Of a stretch of 35,108 nucleotides of DNA, positions 32,227 to 35,108 are shown in pieces; position 1 is the stretch's first letter; each line of letters opens with the position of its first letter. Source of the stretch: Bacteroidales bacterium UBA3696 (GTDB lineage: Bacteria; Bacteroidota; Bacteroidia; Bacteroidales; Paludibacteraceae). The notes under the pieces are model-generated. The model was not told the DNA's origin, searched no databases, and saw only the letters and a program-made list of their open reading frames with translations. The translations under genes were made by a program, and so were the position numbers. The stretch is from positions 5,692 to 40,799 of the forward strand of contig DFIN01000036.1 in NCBI GenBank assembly GCA_002372135.1, read 5' to 3'.

Positions 32227-32820
32227 ATGAAAAAGACCTTATTCATCTTAACTTTGACAGCTATGATTATATCATGCACATGCCAATCCGAACAGAATAC
32301 CAATTCGGCATTGGATGTAATCAATACCCGAGTGAGCGTTCGCCAATTTACGGGCGATAAACTGACCGACCAACAGATAGACACTATCCTGAGAGTAGGG
32401 ATGGCTGCCCCAACCGCCGTAAATAAACAGCCTTGGGCTTTTGTGGTGGTTGATGATGCCGAGCAATTATCCGCCCTCAGTCAGGCACTGCCTTCCTCTC
32501 GCATAGAGAATGGCGCTTCGCATGCCATCGTCGTTTGTGGCGATATGACTAAAGCCCTTGAAGGAGAAGCACAAGGCTATTGGGTGGAAGATACGTCTGC
32601 CGCCACCGAGAACATGCTGTTAGCAGCCCATGCAATGGGCTTAGGCGGACTATGGGTAGGGGTGTATCCAATCGCTGAAAAAGTGAAACGGGTGAGCGAC
32701 ATCATCGCAGCTCCCGAATATATCGTTCCTATGTGTCTTGTTGTCTTAGGTATTCCCAACGAGCAACCGGCTGTAAAAGATAAATATAAGCCTGAAAATA
32801 TCCACTTCAACCGCTGGTAA
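32227..32820 (+). CDS. Nitroreductase-family protein with a lipoprotein-type signal
   Basis: A small flavin (FMN) oxidoreductase-like protein of 197 aa. The nitroreductase fold is clear: TRVSVRQFTGDKLTDQQIDTILRVGMAAPTAVNKQPWAF holds the Arg/Ser FMN-phosphate site and the NxQPW motif; AATENMLLAAHAMGLGGLWVG is the second flavin-binding segment. The N-terminus MKKTLFILTLTAMIISCTC looks like a lipoprotein signal (ISC lipobox at about Cys17), which would place a flavoenzyme in the periplasm. It is the sixth gene of the operon, 13 bases after lpxH and 3 bases before mazG. Substrate is unknown. Confidence 0.9.
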   Translation: MKKTLFILTLTAMIISCTCQSEQNTNSALDVINTRVSVRQFTGDKLTDQQIDTILRVGMAAPTAVNKQPWAFVVVDDAEQLSALSQALPSSRIENGASHAIVVCGDMTKALEGEAQGYWVEDTSAATENMLLAAHAMGLGGLWVGVYPIAEKVKRVSDIIAAPEYIVPMCLVVLGIPNEQPAVKDKYKPENIHFNRW

Positions 32821-32823
32821 ATT

Positions 32824-33651
32824 ATGCATAGTCGTCAAGAACAATTACAAGCCTTTGACCGCCTGCTCACCGTCATGAATGACTTGCGTGAGAAGTGCCC
32901 TTGGGATAGAAAACAAACCTTTGAGAGCCTGAGGCAAAACACCATAGAGGAAGTCAATGAACTGGCAGCTGCCATCGTAAAACAAGATATGACCGACATC
33001 AGCAAGGAATTAGGTGATGTCTTGCTCCATGTCGTTTTCTATGCCAAAATAGCATCCGAAATAGGGGAGTTTGACATAGCAGATGTTTGCAATCGCCTTT
33101 GCGATAAACTTATATTCCGTCATCCTCATGTTTATGGTCAGGCAGCCGCTGCCAGTGCCGAAGAAGTTTCTAAACTGTGGGAACAAGTCAAACTAAAAGA
33201 AAAAGACGGTAATCACTCCGTACTGGGAGGAGTGCCCGATTCGTTGCCCTCGCTCGTGAAGGCCTATCGCATCCAAGATAAAGCCGCTAATGTGGGGTTT
33301 GACTGGGAGCAAAAAGAAGATGTCTGGGACAAAGTGAAGGAAGAAATAGCAGAGTTTGAAGCCGAAGCCAAAGAGGCCATTCCGCAGGGAGAAGACCCTA
33401 CACCCGAGCAAAAACAGAAAATGGAAAACGAAATGGGCGACATCCTATTTGCACTCATCAATATGGCTCGCCTATATCATCTCAAACCGGATAATGCCCT
33501 CGAACAAACGAATCAGAAATTCATTCGACGTTTCAACTACATAGAGCAAAAAGCAAAAGAAAAAGACACACCTCTTAACAAGATGAGCCTTCAGCAAATG
33601 GAAACGCTTTGGCAGGAGGCTAAACGTACCACGGAAGATAGAAATGAATAA
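32824..33651 (+). CDS. mazG: Nucleoside triphosphate pyrophosphohydrolase MazG
   Basis: MazG hydrolyses NTPs and dNTPs to monophosphates and pyrophosphate, cleansing the nucleotide pool. The 275 aa hold two MazG domains, as in the E. coli enzyme. The first has LREKCPWDRKQTFESLRQNT and the Mg site EEVNE (42-46) with ELGD (62-65). The second has EEIAEFEAEAKEA and EMGDILFALIN. The linker is GVPDSLPSLVKAYRIQDKAANVGFDW, a well-conserved family signature. It closes the seven-gene operon. Its stop lies 5 bases from the 3' end of a convergent tRNA gene and no hairpin terminator is seen, so transcripts from both sides may overlap. Confidence 0.96.
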   Translation: MHSRQEQLQAFDRLLTVMNDLREKCPWDRKQTFESLRQNTIEEVNELAAAIVKQDMTDISKELGDVLLHVVFYAKIASEIGEFDIADVCNRLCDKLIFRHPHVYGQAAAASAEEVSKLWEQVKLKEKDGNHSVLGGVPDSLPSLVKAYRIQDKAANVGFDWEQKEDVWDKVKEEIAEFEAEAKEAIPQGEDPTPEQKQKMENEMGDILFALINMARLYHLKPDNALEQTNQKFIRRFNYIEQKAKEKDTPLNKMSLQQMETLWQEAKRTTEDRNE

Positions 33652-33656
33652 CTTTG

Positions 33657-33738
33657 TGCGGCATATAGGACTCGAACCTACACGACTTACGTCACCAGAT
33701 CCTAAGTCTGGCGCGGCTACCAATTACGCCAATGCCGC
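33657..33738 (-). tRNA. tRNA-Leu (anticodon TAG)
   Basis: Read on the minus strand: acceptor arm GCGGCAT/ATGCCGC, D arm with TTGGTAG, anticodon stem CCAGA/TCTGG around the loop CTTAGGA (anticodon TAG, reading CTA and other CTN codons), and a long variable arm (TGAC-GTAA-GTCGT), which marks it as class II. The T arm is GTAGG-TTCGAGT-CCTAT. The discriminator base is A. CCA is not encoded (ACAAAG follows), so 3' processing by RNase Z and CCA addition are needed. The length is 82 bases. An exact promoter lies only a few bases upstream. Confidence 0.93.
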
Positions 33739-33749
33739 AAAATCGGCTG

Positions 33750-33781
33750 CAAAGATAAAGTATTTTTTTCAAACCACCAAA
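33750..33781 (-). promoter_or_regulatory. Promoter of the tRNA-Leu gene
   Basis: On the minus strand: TTTG (33778-33781), 20 bases, TATCTTTG (33750-33757). Both boxes and the spacing are exact. Transcription would start near 33743, leaving a 5' leader of about five bases before the mature tRNA. Confidence 0.78.
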
Positions 33782-33792
33782 AACTATTTCAC

Positions 33793-35019
33793 ATGCCCGA
33801 CAACAATATCCATCTCTCCACTCTCAACAACCAACTCCGCATAGCCCTCATGCCACGGCGCCTGCCGGTGGTGTATGTGGGACTGATGGTTGGCTGTGGC
33901 ACTCGCGACGAGCAACAGCCGCTCAACGGACTGGCACACTATATCGAACACTGTGTGTTCAAAGGCACCTCGCTCTACTCCGCCCCACAGATCATCCGTC
34001 AGACCGAGCTCATAGGAGGCGAGGTGAACGCTTATACCACCAAAGAAGAGACTGTCTTCTATGCCGCCACCCTACCCTCTATGCTGCCTCGCACTATCCG
34101 GCTGCTCTCACAACTCGTGCTCAACCCCACCTTCCCCGACGACGAGACACGCAAAGAGCGACAAGTCATCTTCGACGAGATAGAGACCTACAACGACTCA
34201 CCCTCCGACCTTATCTACGATGATTTCGAGGCACTGCTCTTCCGCGACCACCCTCTCTCACTGCCTATCCTGGGCAACAAACAGTCGCTCCGACGCATCA
34301 CACAGAAAAAAGCACGGGAGTTCGTTGACCTCAACTATACTGCCGACAACATGGTGCTCTTTGCCTTGGGCAACATACGCTTCTCCACCCTCCGCCAACT
34401 CGCAGAGCAATATCTGGGGTCCGCCACACGCTCCCGACAAGCCTCAAGCCGACTGCTCCCACCCGACCCCCAACCGCTCACATGCAACATGAGCAAACGC
34501 ACACATCAGGCACATGTCATGCTCGGAGGGAAGAGCCTGCCGCTCTCACACCCTGAGCAATACACCATGCAACTGCTCACCAACATCGTGGGCGGAGCTT
34601 CCATGAACTCTATGCTCAACCTATCGCTCAGAGAGAAGCACGGACTGGTCTATAACATCGAGATGACACACAACCCTATGTCCGACTGCGGCTACTGGTC
34701 AATCTACTACTCTACCGACCAACACAACATCGGCTCGTGCTCCGAGCTCATCAACCAAACACTCCGCTCCCTCACCCGACAACCAATCAACCTGAGCACT
34801 CTCCAACACCACAAACGACAACTCTACTCACAACTCGCTATCGCCGCCCTCAACTACGAGAACAATGCACTCAATATGGCCAAACAAGTGCTCTACCAAC
34901 TGCCACTCACCAACTACCAACAAGCATACCGACAGATAAATAACATCACACCACAGCAACTGCTCGAACTGGCCCGCATGCTCTTCTCGCAACCTATCGC
35001 ACAACTCACTTATACATAA
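33793..35019 (+). CDS. M16 family zinc peptidase (pitrilysin/processing-protease type)
   Basis: A 408-aa M16B-type metallopeptidase domain pair. The inverted zinc motif HYIEH (HxxEH) appears in GLAHYIEHCVFKGTSLY, with the distal Glu expected in ERQVIFDEIETYNDSPSD. The second, non-catalytic half contains GGASMNSMLNLSLREKHGLVYNIEM, typical of M16 substrate-binding halves. No signal peptide is evident, so it may be cytosolic or exported by another route. Base composition stands out: in 34081-34140 I count 28 C but 9 G, and in 34741-34800 27 C but 6 G, with codons ending mostly in C. I found no convincing promoter; the ATG lies 12 bases from the divergent tRNA promoter. It may belong to an accessory or strand-biased region. 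Confidence 0.92.
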   Translation: MPDNNIHLSTLNNQLRIALMPRRLPVVYVGLMVGCGTRDEQQPLNGLAHYIEHCVFKGTSLYSAPQIIRQTELIGGEVNAYTTKEETVFYAATLPSMLPRTIRLLSQLVLNPTFPDDETRKERQVIFDEIETYNDSPSDLIYDDFEALLFRDHPLSLPILGNKQSLRRITQKKAREFVDLNYTADNMVLFALGNIRFSTLRQLAEQYLGSATRSRQASSRLLPPDPQPLTCNMSKRTHQAHVMLGGKSLPLSHPEQYTMQLLTNIVGGASMNSMLNLSLREKHGLVYNIEMTHNPMSDCGYWSIYYSTDQHNIGSCSELINQTLRSLTRQPINLSTLQHHKRQLYSQLAIAALNYENNALNMAKQVLYQLPLTNYQQAYRQINNITPQQLLELARMLFSQPIAQLTYT

Positions 35020-35077
35020 AAAAGCCTGATTTCTGACAAATGTTGAGCACAAAAGATTAAAAAAACTCATGTTTTGT

Positions 35078-35107
35078 TTTGTATTTCAGAAAAAATGCGT
35101 ACCTTTG
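35078..35107 (+). promoter_or_regulatory. Promoter for a gene beyond the right edge
   Basis: TTTG (35078-35081), 18 bases, TACCTTTG (35100-35107): both boxes are exact, with a slightly short spacer. It lies in the AT-rich stretch after the M16 stop. The transcript would begin outside the window. No hairpin terminator for the M16 gene is visible in 35020-35077. Confidence 0.6.
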
Positions 35108-35108
35108 C

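Noticed and set aside
31602..32384. A 260-codon open frame on the minus strand opposite lpxH and the nitroreductase gene
   Set aside because: It lies wholly antisense to two clearly recognised genes, matches no family I know, and has the low-complexity hydrophobic look of a shadow frame.
33644..33844. A 66-codon open frame across the tRNA-Leu gene
   Set aside because: It reads through the antisense strand of the tRNA, a common false gene call (the IGLEPTRLTSPDP type peptide).
1..35108. CRISPR array, insertion sequence, integrase, prophage, toxin-antitoxin, restriction system or rRNA
   Set aside because: I saw no array of regularly spaced repeats, no transposase or recombinase motifs, no defence-type genes and no rRNA sequence. 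Nearly all DNA is assigned to core genes.

Overview
This window is a stretch of chromosomal core genome from a member of the Bacteroidales (phylum Bacteroidota). Three things point there. The gene families are typical of the order: DUF4954, a DUF6242-like lipoprotein, an OstA-like protein, a DPP5-like S9 peptidase and a GDE/GT4 glycogen pair. Shine-Dalgarno sequences are largely absent. Most transcription units start at the phylum-specific promoter, TTTG - about 20 bases - TAnnTTTG. The species cannot be named from the sequence alone.

Layout. 1-108 is the 3' end of rpsU, facing htpG (minus) across a bidirectional terminator. 2335-3702 (minus) is a DUF6242-like surface lipoprotein, divergent from a 5-formyltetrahydrofolate cyclo-ligase (plus). 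4380-8837 is a minus-strand operon: phosphohexomutase, ddl, short-chain prenyl diphosphate synthase and a conserved protein of unknown function. murI and a DPP5-like peptidase follow on the plus strand and meet secG (minus) at a shared terminator. 12572-16390 (plus) is an outer-membrane biogenesis operon: parvulin-like lipoprotein, surA, OstA/LptA-like. 16379-21123 (minus) is dnaN, DnaQ-like exonuclease, DUF4954 and rnz. 21250-26623 (minus) is radA, SIMPL protein, ftsY and a GH78 alpha-L-rhamnosidase. 26774-33651 (plus) is a tightly packed seven-gene unit: GDP-mannose pyrophosphorylase, glycogen debranching enzyme, GT4 glycosyltransferase, DUF59, LpxH, nitroreductase-like lipoprotein and mazG. 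It faces a tRNA-Leu(TAG) gene. An M16 protease of markedly C-rich composition follows, and the window closes on a promoter for a gene outside it.

Functionally the window is dominated by envelope construction (murI, ddl, prenyl synthase, lpxH, surA, OstA, secG, ftsY), replication and repair (dnaN, exonuclease, radA, mazG), protein folding (htpG, surA) and storage polysaccharide metabolism. I found no CRISPR array, transposon, integrase, prophage, toxin-antitoxin pair, recognisable defence island or rRNA. No intergenic gap exceeds 300 bases. I do not see an undescribed multi-gene system. The best leads are an RNase Z that seems to lack its tRNA-binding arm, overlapping divergent promoters around a perfect palindrome, the compositionally foreign M16 gene, a possible Asp-to-Asn change in the debranching enzyme, and three conserved proteins of unknown role embedded in essential operons.
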